Shown piece by piece: positions 50,209-59,167 of a DNA stretch of 64,000 bases; within the stretch, counting starts at the first letter, position 1, and each line of letters starts with the position of its first letter. The stretch is taken from positions 248,001 through 312,000 of the forward strand of contig JAPOYR010000013.1 of assembly GCA_026706485.1 (NCBI GenBank). The letters are read 5' to 3'. The DNA comes from Chloroflexota bacterium. GTDB taxonomy: Bacteria > Chloroflexota > UBA11872. The position numbers and the translations under genes were made by a program. The notes below the pieces were generated by a model, which worked only from the letters and a program-made list of their open reading frames with translations, was not told the DNA's origin and made no database searches.

Positions 50209-52119
50209 CTAGTCCTTGCTGTAGAGGTCGCCGAAGTAGGGATGCGACGCTCCGCTGCCGATGAACATCCGCCCGCCAACGGTGGACGGATTCGTCAGCC
50301 ACGCCAGGAGCGACTGCACCAGCGGGACGCCCACCGCGTTCTCCATCAGGAGATACTCGGCATCCTTCCACATCTGCACCCGCTTCTCCGCGTCGAACTC
50401 GGTGCGCGCGCCGTCCAACAGCGGGTCGATGCGCGAGTCGGGGTTGGGCACGCCCGGCTCGCCCGAGTACTCGAAGAACGTCCACGCGCGACCGGGCTTG
50501 CCCAGCAGCGACGTGTGGAATCTCGTGTACAGCGCATCGCCGTTGCGACCGCCCACGCCGTTCCACGCGTGGTGATAGAGCCCCTGGCTCATCCCCTCGG
50601 CAAACGTCGGGAAGTCGATATTTGGCACGTCCACGAAGATGCCGATGTTGGACTCGATGTCCAGCTTGAACAGCTCGCAAATCGGATTCGGGGTGTTCGG
50701 GAAGATCACCTCGAGCCGCTTGCCCTCCGAGTCGTAGCGGAAGCCGTCCTCGCCTCTCGGGTAGCCGGCCGCGTCCAGGATCTCGTTGGCCTTGGGAACG
50801 TTCCAGTCGTAGAGCTTGGACGCCTCTTCGCTGAAGCCGATGGTGCCCGGTGCCAGCAGGTTGCTCACCAGGGTCGGCGCCAGGCCGCCGTTTTGCCGCA
50901 CGGTCGCGGTCCGCCGGTCCAGCGCGTGAATTAGCGCCTTGCGCACGTTGATGTCGGTCAAGGGCCACTTGATCGTGTTCATCGGCACATACTGGATGTC
51001 GTTGAACAGCAGCCCGATGACGTGGAACGCGGGATTCTCGGAAACCCGCTGCACGTCCGGGAACGTGAACTGCAGGGAGATGTCGATCTCACCGGCCTCG
51101 AACGCCTGCGCCCGGGCGGCGAAGTCCATCGACAGCTGGAGAATCCTCGCCGTGTCGGCCAGGCCCGGCCCCTTGTTCGTCGCAAACGGCGGACCCCACG
51201 TGTAGTCGTCGAACCGCTCGTAGAGCAGATCAACGTCGTCGGTCCAGCTCACGAAGCTGTAAGGGCCCGTTCCAACCGGATTGCGCTCGAAGTCCTGTCC
51301 CATCTCCGTGATGGCCTTCGGCGACCCCATCACGAGCGACGCGGTCGTCAGGAACTCCGGCAGCAACGGCTGCGGTCCGTTGGTGTTGAACCGCACGGTG
51401 AAGTCGTCGATCTTCTCCACGTTGGCAAACGCGCCAACCTCACCCGCGACCGAGCCGCGCACGGCGCTCTCATCGAGATAGCGCTCGAAGTTGAAGACCA
51501 CGGCATCGGCGTTGAACGGGGTGCCGTCGTGGAACTTCACGTCGTTGCGCAGCGGAAGCGTCCATGACATGTGATCGTCCGCGACCTGGGGAAGATCCGA
51601 GGCCAGGTGCGGCTGCAGGACGTTGTTCTCGCCGAACACCACGAGGCGCTCGAACATCGGCGACGTCGCCTCGGGCCCGCGCGTAATCCAGGACAGCGGG
51701 TCTAGCGAATTCGGATTGGTGAACGTGAAGTAGCTCACCTCGCCGCCCACGATGGGGTTCCACGGCTCGCCGCCGATATCCACGATCTTGCTGAGCAGGT
51801 GGGCGTCGACGCCGGGAGCTCGTTCGCGGGCCTTCTCGACGATCTTCTCGACGATGACCTCGCGGACGACTTCCTTCTCGACGATCTGCTGGACCGGGAC
51901 TTCCTTGATGACCTCTTGGGTCACCACCGTCGCGACCTCGACCTCTTTGATCACCTCCTGGGTGACGATGGTCTGGACCGGGACTTCCTTGATCACTTCC
52001 TTGGTGACGATCTTCTCTTCGCCGCACGCGGCGAGTGCGGCCGCTCCGACACCGCCGGCTAAGGCAAGGGCTCCACCGCGCAACGCTTGACGGCGCGAGA
52101 GCGAAGATTTCGTACCCAT
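50209..52119 (-). CDS. ABC importer substrate-binding lipoprotein, SBP family 5 (module 3)
   Basis: Solute receptor of 636 residues. Twin-arginine-like LSRRQALRGG precedes lipid-anchored Cys32 (LAAC). The KEV linker spans about residues 35-100 (VTKEVIKEVPVQTIVTQEV and similar) and is shorter than in modules 1 and 2. The binding domain starts at VGGEVSYFTFTNPNSLDPL, with the landmark WTLPLRNDVKFHDGTPFNADA. GGGAGG lies 6 nt before the ATG. It follows the DppC-like gene after 93 bp. The ligand is unknown, but the downstream propeller protein suggests a saccharide. Confidence 0.93.
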   Translation of the reverse strand: MGTKSSLSRRQALRGGALALAGGVGAAALAACGEEKIVTKEVIKEVPVQTIVTQEVIKEVEVATVVTQEVIKEVPVQQIVEKEVVREVIVEKIVEKARERAPGVDAHLLSKIVDIGGEPWNPIVGGEVSYFTFTNPNSLDPLSWITRGPEATSPMFERLVVFGENNVLQPHLASDLPQVADDHMSWTLPLRNDVKFHDGTPFNADAVVFNFERYLDESAVRGSVAGEVGAFANVEKIDDFTVRFNTNGPQPLLPEFLTTASLVMGSPKAITEMGQDFERNPVGTGPYSFVSWTDDVDLLYERFDDYTWGPPFATNKGPGLADTARILQLSMDFAARAQAFEAGEIDISLQFTFPDVQRVSENPAFHVIGLLFNDIQYVPMNTIKWPLTDINVRKALIHALDRRTATVRQNGGLAPTLVSNLLAPGTIGFSEEASKLYDWNVPKANEILDAAGYPRGEDGFRYDSEGKRLEVIFPNTPNPICELFKLDIESNIGIFVDVPNIDFPTFAEGMSQGLYHHAWNGVGGRNGDALYTRFHTSLLGKPGRAWTFFEYSGEPGVPNPDSRIDPLLDGARTEFDAEKRVQMWKDAEYLLMENAVGVPLVQSLLAWLTNPSTVGGRMFIGSGASHPYFGDLYSKD

Positions 52120-52196
52120 GGCTTACCTCCCCCAGACATTCGGACAGCAGATACTTTTACAGCGTTGCATCGTACGCGTTGCGCACTCCGGTGACA

Positions 52197-52212
52197 ACGC
52201 GGCGAACCGCGT
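52197..52212 (-). promoter_or_regulatory. UUCG-loop hairpin at the end of the module 3 DppC-like gene
   Basis: Six-bp stem ACGCGG / CCGCGT closing a TTCG tetraloop (minus-strand reading), immediately after the stop codon. UUCG loops are unusually stable. No T-run follows. It may be a processing or stability element before the receptor gene. Confidence 0.5.
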
Positions 52213-53127
52213 CTAGCCGGTCCAGGCCGACGCCTGCGGATCGAGCGCCTCGCGGAGGCCGTCGCCAAACAGATTGATGGCGAACACGGTGATCGCCAGC
52301 GCCAGACCGTTGAACGTCGGAATCCACCACGCCGTGCGGAAGTAGTTGCGATTCAAGGAGAGTTCGAGTCCCCATTCGGGCTCGGGTGGGCCGGCGCCCA
52401 ATCCGAGAAAGCTCAGGCCGGCCGCCGACAGCATGTTGGTCCCCAGCCCAAGCGTCGCCAGGATCAGAATGGGGCTGACCACGTTGGGGAGGATGTGGCG
52501 AAAGATCACTCGCAGATCGCGCATTCCGACCGCACGCGCCGCCCGCACATAGGTGAATTCACGCGCCGACAGCGTGGTGCCTCGCACCACGCGGGCATAC
52601 CCGGGAATCCCGGCGATCCCCAGCGCGATCATGGCGTTGTTCAGTCCGGGACCCAGACCCGCCACGATGGTGATGGCCAGCAGCAGGCTGGGAAACGCCA
52701 GCATGATGTCCAGCACGCGGCTGATCAGCATGTCCGGCCAGCGGCCGAAGTAGCCCGCGACCAATCCCAGGATGGACCCGAAAAACGCCCCAATCGCAAC
52801 CGCCGTGAATCCGATGCGCAAGGAGATGCGCGCCCCTCGCACCACGCGGCTGAACACGTCGCGTCCGATGTCGTCCGTGCCGAAGACGTGGCCATCCGTG
52901 CCCGGCGGCAGCAGCGCCCCCGGAACGTTGTAGTAGTCCAGTCCTTCAGTCGCAATCACGTCGGCGAAAATCGCCCCGGTCGCCATCACGATGAGCACCG
53001 CGCCGCCGACCAGCGCGCCCTTGTTGCGGTAAAGACGACCCCACGCCAGCGACCATTCGCTGCGCGGCTTGGCCTGAACGGCGCCTTGGAGCGCCGTATC
53101 GCCCGCCACCTGAGATTCCAAGCTCAA
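52213..53127 (-). CDS. ABC importer permease, DppC-like (module 3)
   Basis: Inner-membrane permease of 304 residues. Conserved parts are AKPRSEWSLAWGRLYRNKGA, DGHVFGTDDIGRDVFSRVVR, the EAA loop YVRAARAVGMRDLRVIFRHI and the end GDGLREALDPQASAW. It starts with TTG at 53127; the ribosome binding site is weak. It heads a transcript that probably runs through receptor, permease and propeller-protein genes down to 47465. Confidence 0.9.
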   Translation of the reverse strand: MSLESQVAGDTALQGAVQAKPRSEWSLAWGRLYRNKGALVGGAVLIVMATGAIFADVIATEGLDYYNVPGALLPPGTDGHVFGTDDIGRDVFSRVVRGARISLRIGFTAVAIGAFFGSILGLVAGYFGRWPDMLISRVLDIMLAFPSLLLAITIVAGLGPGLNNAMIALGIAGIPGYARVVRGTTLSAREFTYVRAARAVGMRDLRVIFRHILPNVVSPILILATLGLGTNMLSAAGLSFLGLGAGPPEPEWGLELSLNRNYFRTAWWIPTFNGLALAITVFAINLFGDGLREALDPQASAWTG

Positions 53128-53609
53128 CGGCCGCCCCTATCCAGTGCAGATTCGCCTCGCGGCGCGAACGTCCGGGCAGACGGACGGTAAGCGCACCATG
53201 GGACGGAGTCGACGATCCGCCCACCGGCCGCAACTGCCGCTGGAACCTAAACCGCTCGACCAAGAAGCGTCAATCCCGCGACAAGCCCGGCAATGGGTCA
53301 GGTTCAGTCTGTCATTCCCGCGGAGGCGGGAATCCACCCGTCATTGACCCCGGGGGCGGACAGGGTTCGCCCGGTCATCCCCAAGCATGGCGAGGTTCTG
53401 CAAAGGTCTCTCGGTGGGAGAGAGATCTGTAGTGAGCAAGTGAAGAACGCCACCGCCGGATGCCTGCGACAGGAAACTGAGTGCCGGGGCGATACGCTCA
53501 CCACCGTGATACGCCATAATGTCGCCGCCGCCACCGGTTCGCCGCCGGCGCCCCGAGGCTCTGTTTCCGGAGTTGCCGTGAAAGCCCACCACCAGCGCCC
53601 GAGCCTCTC
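53128..53609. other. Divergent intergenic region with 100-bp repeat
   Basis: 482 bp between importer module 3 and the TIM-barrel genes. It contains one full 100-bp palindromic repeat (53311-53410), followed by a small TCTCTC / GAGAGA inverted repeat. No gene is supported, although both flanking operons must start here. Confidence 0.6.
53311..53410 (+). repeat. 100-bp palindromic repeat, copy 2
   Basis: Starts GTCATTCCCGCG / GGCGGGAATCCA and ends CAAAGGTCTC, with conserved internal blocks TCATTGA, GGGCGGA and GGTCATCC. Same orientation and length as the copies at 8385 and 55675. Confidence 0.8.
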
Positions 53610-54557
53610 GTGAAACTCTGCATCTCCATCGCGTGCTACCGCTGGGCCTTTCAGCCCTCGATTCGACGCGACGGCCCCGACTACCGCGCGAACGGCGGGC
53701 CGTTGGCCTATTTGCAGTCCTTCACCGCCCCGCCGCCGGAAGACAACCGCTTCTTCTGGATGGTCGACAAGACGGCCGAGCTGGGACTCCAGGGCCTGTA
53801 CGCCCACCCCGGCGAATACGTCGATGACCGGGCCGGAGCCGAAGCCATGCGCCGCAAGGTTGAGGACCGGGGATTGATCTGGAACGGCGGACTCACGGTC
53901 AACATGGCCGCCACCGACGACGAGTGGGAAAGCTTCGAGTACGACAACGCCGTGCGCCAGCTCAAGCTCAACCATTGGGCCGGCCTCAACATCGGCACCA
54001 TGACCCACCGGCTGCCCAACGTGCACAACCATTTCTCGAGCGACCCGCCGATCGACGAACAAATGGCCCGCGCCGCCAAGCATCTCCCCACGCTGACGCC
54101 GGTAGCGGAAGAGCTTGGCGTGATCATGGCCTGGGAAAACCACATGGACTACCGCGTCTCCGAGGTCGCCGGGGTCGTCGACGAGGTCAACTCGCCCTGG
54201 CTGCGGATCACCCTGGATACCTCCAACCCATTTCCCAGCCTCGAAGACCCTTTGGAGGGTGCGCGCATCGCCGCCCGCAACGTCGTGGCGGTGCACTTCA
54301 AGGACTTCCGCGCCCAACCGCTGCGGGCAACCTGGGAGCCGCACTTCCACTACTCGCCCGTGGGGCACGGCGATTCGCCCATCGGCGAGATTCTCAAGGT
54401 GCTCCAGGCCGAGGCGCCCGACCCCGACAACTTGCTCGCCAATATCGAGATCTCACCGCCACCGCAGCACGACCCCGAAACCTGGGTGCTTGAGAGCAAG
54501 CGCTGGTTGCTGGAAGAACAGGGCCAATACTTTGAGCCCCATCTCTCCGCCCAATGA
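53610..54557 (+). CDS. Xylose isomerase-like TIM-barrel protein (sugar isomerase/epimerase family), first of pair
   Basis: AP-endonuclease-2/xylose-isomerase-like barrel, 315 residues, cytoplasmic. Barrel landmarks are the N-terminal KLCISIACYRWAF, ELGVIMAWENHMDYRVSE (a Glu metal ligand in the middle of the barrel), WLRITLDTSNPF (Asp ligand) and NVVAVHFKDFRAQ (His and Asp). These fit a divalent-metal site as in sugar phosphate isomerases and epimerases. It starts with GTG at 53610. Its stop overlaps the start of the next gene (ATGA). The substrate is unknown, probably a sugar or sugar acid. Confidence 0.85.
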   Translation: MKLCISIACYRWAFQPSIRRDGPDYRANGGPLAYLQSFTAPPPEDNRFFWMVDKTAELGLQGLYAHPGEYVDDRAGAEAMRRKVEDRGLIWNGGLTVNMAATDDEWESFEYDNAVRQLKLNHWAGLNIGTMTHRLPNVHNHFSSDPPIDEQMARAAKHLPTLTPVAEELGVIMAWENHMDYRVSEVAGVVDEVNSPWLRITLDTSNPFPSLEDPLEGARIAARNVVAVHFKDFRAQPLRATWEPHFHYSPVGHGDSPIGEILKVLQAEAPDPDNLLANIEISPPPQHDPETWVLESKRWLLEEQGQYFEPHLSAQ

Positions 54558-55570
54558 AGCTCGGGCTCTCGCACGAGACCTACCGCTGGGTCGCGTTCCC
54601 GTGGATGCGGTCCGACGACCCCGAGTTCGTCGGCGAGATGCAGGCGCCCATCTACCTGCGCGGCATCGACCCTCCGCCGCCCGGGGAATTGCCGATCGAT
54701 TGGATGGTCGAACGCGTCGCGGCGCACGGGCTCTCGTCACTGGCCATGGACTGCGGCTGGTTCCAGGACGCGAACCGCGCCCGCGCCTTCCGCGACCGGA
54801 TGACCCAGCGCAACCTCACCCATCTCGCGTCCGCATCAGTCGACCTGGCCGCACCACCACACGAATGGGGCAGAGGGTCCTACGACCCGTCGTGGAGCAG
54901 CCGCCAAATCCCGACGTTCGACATGTCGCAGGCAACCGCCGTGCGGACCGGCTGGACGGGCGGCGCGCCGTTCGACATCGCGGTAAGGGCCATGGAGCTC
55001 GCGCAGGCCGCGGGCGCCCGCGTCCTCAGTCTCGTCCACGGGCAGCCCGGCCGCCTCAACCACTACGCCAAGGACCCACCCATCGACGAGCAGATCGACC
55101 GGATCATCGGCAACCTCAAAACCCTGCTGCCCATCGCCGACGACATGGGCTTGACGCTGGCGACCGAAAACCACATGGACTACCGCTGCTCGGAGTTCGC
55201 CCTGGTCCACGAGGGCGTGGGCGCGACGACCCTGCGCCACGTGTTCGACTTTGCAGACTCCATGGCCGTCAACGAAGACCCGCTCGACGGCCTCCGTCAC
55301 GTGGCCCGCTTCACCGTCGCCACGCACTTGCGGGACATGCGGGCGCAGCCCATCACCCAGGTAGCCACCGGCGCCTTCTATCACACGCCCATCGGCCTCG
55401 GCAGCGTGCCGATTCAGTCGATGCTCGACATCTTGCGGGCCGAGGCGCCGGATTCCGACGACCTGCACCACTATGTCGAGGTCGTCCCGCGGCCCGACTA
55501 CGACACCGAGCACTGGCTCACCGAGAGCCTGGACTGGCTGCGCACCGAGTGCGCGGCCTCCTGGACCTAG
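54554..55570 (+). CDS. Xylose isomerase-like TIM-barrel protein, second of pair
   Basis: Paralogue of the preceding gene, 338 residues. It shares PPIDEQ followed by LATENHMDYRCSE, then LRHVFDFADSMAVNEDPLDG and TVATHLRDMRAQPI, which again place Glu, Asp and His in barrel-strand positions. Where the first protein has DTSN, this one has DFADS, so the metal site may differ a little. The overlapping ATGA suggests both are made in equal amounts, possibly as a heterodimer or as consecutive steps. No signal peptide. Confidence 0.83.
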   Translation: MKLGLSHETYRWVAFPWMRSDDPEFVGEMQAPIYLRGIDPPPPGELPIDWMVERVAAHGLSSLAMDCGWFQDANRARAFRDRMTQRNLTHLASASVDLAAPPHEWGRGSYDPSWSSRQIPTFDMSQATAVRTGWTGGAPFDIAVRAMELAQAAGARVLSLVHGQPGRLNHYAKDPPIDEQIDRIIGNLKTLLPIADDMGLTLATENHMDYRCSEFALVHEGVGATTLRHVFDFADSMAVNEDPLDGLRHVARFTVATHLRDMRAQPITQVATGAFYHTPIGLGSVPIQSMLDILRAEAPDSDDLHHYVEVVPRPDYDTEHWLTESLDWLRTECAASWT

Positions 55571-55674
55571 CCGAACTGGGCTCCACACCGCCTGAATGCA
55601 CGTAGCCGACATCGCCTCGGAGACCAGCGCGTAGGGAAGCCCATGCGCAGCCCTCCGTCACTCCCGCGCCCTCC

Positions 55675-55774
55675 GTCATTCCCGCGAAGGCGGGAATCCA
55701 CCCCTCATTGAATCTGGAGGCGGAAGGGATGCTCCCGGTAATCCCCACTCCCGGCTGAGATTCGCCAAAGTCTC
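55675..55774 (+). repeat. 100-bp palindromic repeat, copy 3
   Basis: Head hairpin GTCATTCCCGCG / CGGGAATCCA, then CCCCTCATTGAATCT exactly as in copy 1, ending CAAAGTCTC. A truncated duplicate of its head (CCGTCACTCCCGCG) stands just upstream, as at 29.79 kb. Confidence 0.8.
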
Positions 55775-55881
55775 CGTCGGCGGGAATCTAGCGAAAGCTG
55801 GGCCTGTCCTCGTGCAGTCGGGGGCGGTTCGCGAACGGCCCCGAGACCTTTGGAATGCTCTGAAAAAGCCTATTGACCCGA

Positions 55882-55955
55882 CCCCGATCCGTTCGCCCTG
55901 AGCGAAGTCGAAGGGCCTTTCATGGTTCGACAAGCTCTCCACGAACGGATTGGGG
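55882..55955. repeat. Inverted repeat (TCCGTTCG type), copy 2
   Basis: Fourteen-base arms CCCCGATCCGTTCG (55882-55895) and CGAACGGATTGGGG (55942-55955), 13 of 14 paired, enclosing CCCTGAGCGAAGTCGAAGGG and GGTTCGACAAGCTC. A shorter relative lies at 33331-33369. Confidence 0.7.
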
Positions 55956-56049
55956 CGCGGTTCAGGGATTTGTTCAGAAATTCCTTAGATCACGAATCTC
56001 CCTGCGGAGTACGCTTTGTCGACCCACGCCCCTCACGCCAAGTGCCCAA

Positions 56050-57636
56050 ATGGACTACGACGCGATCATCATCGGCTGCGGCCACAACGGCCTCGTGGCG
56101 GCGTTCTACCTCGCGCGGGCCGGATTGCGGGTGCTGGCGCTGGAGCAGGGGCCCAAGGTCGGCGGCGCGGCCACCACCGACGAGCTCATTCCCGGCTTCC
56201 GCTTCTCCACCTGCGCCCACAGCTTCGTCCTGTTCCATCCGCAAATCCTGGACGACATGCGGCTCGTGGACCTCGGCCTGCGCGTGTTTCGCCGCGATCC
56301 CCCGCAGTTCCACCCGTTTGCCGACGGCGAGTATCTGCTCAGTTGGAACGACCTGGAGCGAACCAAGGAATCCATCGCCCGGGTCTCGCGTCACGATGCC
56401 GAAGCCTACGATGATTATGTTAAGTTCTGGGCGGACGCCGCAGCGCTGTTCGCCCCCTACCTCTTGACCCCGCCGCCGACTCTCGGCGAGTTTCTCCGCA
56501 CCGCCGAGGACGGTCCGCACGCCGCCATCGCCCACACCCTCGTCACCGGCACCCGACGCCAACTGCTCGACGACTACTTCGAGTCGCCGCGCGTCAAGGC
56601 GTCACTCGGCACCACCTTTGACGCCGGCACCACTGACAACGCCGGCGGCTTGCTCTACTTCGCCTTCGCTGCTGCGCTCTCGTCCCAGCTGGGTCAACGC
56701 GGGCTCGTGGGGTTCCCCCAGGGCGGCATGGGTGCCGTCACGCAGCTCCTGCGAAAGGCGGCCGAAGCCGCCGGGGCCGAGGTGCGCACGTCATCGCCTG
56801 TCGCCGGCGTGCATGTGGCCGACGGACGCGCCCGCGGCGTCATTCTCGCCGACGGAACCGTCGTGACCGCCCGGGCCGTCCTCTCCAACGCCGACCCGCA
56901 ACGAACGCTGGCCCACCTGGTCCCGCCCGAGCACCTGCCGCAGCCGTTCCTCCGCTCGATTCGCCGCCTACGGATAAACGCGGGCTACCTGAAGCTGCAC
57001 TGCGCCACGACCGGTCTTCCCGACTGGCGCGCCCTGCCGGGCGACGGTCCGCAGCACGGCGCCAACGTGCGCATCTGTGAATCGCTGGACCACATCGACC
57101 AGGCCTGGAACCAGGCCCGCGCCGGCCACATGCCCAACGAGCCCGTCCTCGGGCTGGTCTGCCCTTCCGCCTACGACCGCTCGGCCGCGCCTCCCGGTCA
57201 TCACACGATCTCTATTTGGGTGGAATACGCACCCGTCGGCCTTGCACCGAATGCCTGGGAATCCCAGCGGGCTCGAATCACCGACGCGCTGATCGCACAG
57301 GTGGCGCGCTACGCCCCCAACTTCCCCGACCTCGTCCTCGACGCCTACCTCCACGGACCGCCCGAGATCGAGGCCCGCGCCGGCATGACCCGCGGCAACA
57401 TGCACCACGTGGACATGACCATCGATCAGATGCTGGGGGCGCGTCCGCTGCCCGGCTGCGCGGCTTATCGCACGCCGCTCGGCGGGCTCTATCTGTGTGG
57501 GTCGGGGTGCCATCCGGGAGGCGGGGTCAGCGGCGCGCCCGGCCACAACGCCGCCGAGACGGTGATCCGCGACCTGAACGCGGTTCCGGCGGCACATCCA
57601 CCACGCGCTACCATCGGCGCCAGCCGATCCGCCTAG
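56050..57636 (+). CDS. FAD-dependent oxidoreductase, phytoene dehydrogenase-like
   Basis: Amine-oxidase/phytoene-desaturase-type flavoprotein, 528 residues. The dinucleotide-binding IIIGCGHNGLVAAFYLARAG is at the N-terminus, followed by the conserved VGGAATTDELIPGFRFSTC. The second FAD contact region is GLVGFPQGGMGAVTQLLRKA, and the C-terminal signature is LYLCGSGCHPGGGVSGAPG, with PGHNAAE. This is the group that includes human PYROXD2 and bacterial CrtI-like proteins of unknown substrate. No carotenoid genes are nearby, so pigment synthesis is unlikely. ATG at 56050 was chosen because the FAD motif begins at once. The aminotransferase gene follows after 30 nt. Confidence 0.87.
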   Translation: MDYDAIIIGCGHNGLVAAFYLARAGLRVLALEQGPKVGGAATTDELIPGFRFSTCAHSFVLFHPQILDDMRLVDLGLRVFRRDPPQFHPFADGEYLLSWNDLERTKESIARVSRHDAEAYDDYVKFWADAAALFAPYLLTPPPTLGEFLRTAEDGPHAAIAHTLVTGTRRQLLDDYFESPRVKASLGTTFDAGTTDNAGGLLYFAFAAALSSQLGQRGLVGFPQGGMGAVTQLLRKAAEAAGAEVRTSSPVAGVHVADGRARGVILADGTVVTARAVLSNADPQRTLAHLVPPEHLPQPFLRSIRRLRINAGYLKLHCATTGLPDWRALPGDGPQHGANVRICESLDHIDQAWNQARAGHMPNEPVLGLVCPSAYDRSAAPPGHHTISIWVEYAPVGLAPNAWESQRARITDALIAQVARYAPNFPDLVLDAYLHGPPEIEARAGMTRGNMHHVDMTIDQMLGARPLPGCAAYRTPLGGLYLCGSGCHPGGGVSGAPGHNAAETVIRDLNAVPAAHPPRATIGASRSA

Positions 57637-57666
57637 TCAGATCGTGATGAGAGGCAGAGGTCTGTG

Positions 57667-58965
57667 ATGTCCAAGGCCGCGACGTCGTCCGAGCAACTCC
57701 TGGGAAGAGCCAAGCGTGTGCTCACCGCGGGAGCGTTGGGGCGGTTCAGCATTCCGGACGAGGTCAGCGTGGTATTCGAGTCCGGCTCGGGCAGCCGCCT
57801 GCGCACCGTCGACGGCGATGAGTACATCGACTATCTCCTCGGCTCCGGCCCGGTGCTGCTAGGCCACGCGCATCCGGACGTGGAAGCGGCCGTGCAAACC
57901 CAGTTGAGCCGCGGCACGACCTACTTCTTCCTCAACGTCCCGGCGATCGAGTTGGCCGAAAAGCTGATCGACGCCGTGCCCTGCGCCGACCAGCTGCGGT
58001 ACACCAGCACTGGTACCGAGGCCACCCACCTGGCGCTGCGCGGGGCGCGGGCCTTCACCGGCCGCTCCAAAATCCTCAAGTTCGAAGGCGCCTGGCACGG
58101 CATGCACGACTACGCCTTGTGGGGCACAGTGCCGACCGACGCCAGCGACTACCCGCATGCCGAGCCTGACTCGGCCGGAATTCCAAGCGTTCTCGGCGAC
58201 GAGGTGCTCGTGGCCCCCTTTAACGAGCTTGAGATCACGCAGCAGCTCATTGAATCGCACGCCGACGAGTTGGCCGCCGTGATCGTGGAGCCGCTGCAGC
58301 GCGTGCTCAAGCCCGAGCCCGGCTTTCTCGAAGCCCTCCGCGAGCTCACCACCCGCCACGGCATCGTGCTCATCTTCGACGAAATCGTCACCGGATTTCG
58401 CATCGCCTGGGGCGGCGCGCAGGAGCGCTACGGCGTCGTGCCCGACCTGGCAACCTATGGCAAGGCCATGGCCGGGGCGTTTCCGCTGGCCGCCATCATG
58501 GGCCGCGCCGACGTCATGGACGTCTACGCGCGCCAATCACGCTCGACGCGCGACGTGGCCTGGGCCAGCGGAACCTTCAGCGGCAACCCCGTCGCCGCCG
58601 CTGCCGGGGTCGCCGCCCTCGACGTCCTCTCGTCAGACGGTGTCTACGATCGCCTGCAAGCCACCGGATCCCGGCTGCGCCGGGGCATCGAGGACTTGGG
58701 CCGCAAGCACGGCGTCCCCACGCAGGCGTTGGGCGAAGACCCGGTCTTTGGCGTCCGGTTCATGGAAAACGCGCACCCCAAGACCTGGATGGACCTTCAG
58801 GAACACGACGGCGACTTCGGCCACCGCTGGAGCGTCGAGTGCATCCGCGGCGGCCTGCTGCTCAATCCCAACGAAAAGTGGTACGTCTCGATCACCCACG
58901 ACGACGCCGATCTCGACCGCACCTTCGAGATTCTCGATGGGGCGTTCCGGCGGGCATTGGGTTAG
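57667..58965 (+). CDS. Class III aminotransferase, glutamate-1-semialdehyde 2,1-aminomutase-like
   Basis: Pyridoxal-phosphate enzyme of 432 residues. The cofactor lysine is K266 in LATYGKAMAG, close to K265 of E. coli GSAM. The PLP phosphate region is TSTGTEATHLALRGARA, and the Asp contacting the pyridine ring is in IVLIFDEIVTGFR. It resembles HemL paralogues outside heme synthesis, because it has a different C-terminal part and no hem genes nearby. ATG at 57667 (AGAGG upstream) is preferred to the GTG one codon before it. Co-transcribed with the oxidoreductase; perhaps both act on an amino sugar or amino acid. Confidence 0.85.
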   Translation: MSKAATSSEQLLGRAKRVLTAGALGRFSIPDEVSVVFESGSGSRLRTVDGDEYIDYLLGSGPVLLGHAHPDVEAAVQTQLSRGTTYFFLNVPAIELAEKLIDAVPCADQLRYTSTGTEATHLALRGARAFTGRSKILKFEGAWHGMHDYALWGTVPTDASDYPHAEPDSAGIPSVLGDEVLVAPFNELEITQQLIESHADELAAVIVEPLQRVLKPEPGFLEALRELTTRHGIVLIFDEIVTGFRIAWGGAQERYGVVPDLATYGKAMAGAFPLAAIMGRADVMDVYARQSRSTRDVAWASGTFSGNPVAAAAGVAALDVLSSDGVYDRLQATGSRLRRGIEDLGRKHGVPTQALGEDPVFGVRFMENAHPKTWMDLQEHDGDFGHRWSVECIRGGLLLNPNEKWYVSITHDDADLDRTFEILDGAFRRALG

Positions 58966-59025
58966 CGAACACACCACAACGCCGCATACGGCCGGCGAAA
59001 ACTCAGTGAAGAAACTCACCCCAGC

Positions 59026-59055
59026 TTGCCTCTGATTGGCTTTGAGCCGTACCAT
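59026..59055 (+). promoter_or_regulatory. Possible promoter of the amino-acid importer operon
   Basis: TTGCCT and TACCAT separated by 18 bp, each matching four of six consensus bases, about 113 nt before the binding-protein start. It lies in a 202-bp gap otherwise without features. Confidence 0.3.
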
Positions 59056-59167
59056 GCTTCCGGTCTGCCGGGGGCGACAAACACGGAACCCCTAAATGCG
59101 TGTTTGAGCACGCGACATGCGTATGCGGTGGGCATTGAGGTCCGCCGTTACGGCTCAGGAGCGGCTG

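Larger units (their letters stand above)
55571..56049. other. Intergenic region filled with repeats
   Basis: 479 bp with a full 100-bp palindromic repeat (55675-55774) preceded by a partial head copy, a GAGACCTTTGG repeat end near 55841 and a long inverted repeat (55882-55955). No gene is supported. Confidence 0.65.

Noticed and set aside
53399-53440. TCTCTC / GAGAGA hairpin as a terminator
   Set aside because: There is no T-run after it on either strand and no gene ends within 200 bp. It belongs to the flank of the 100-bp repeat.
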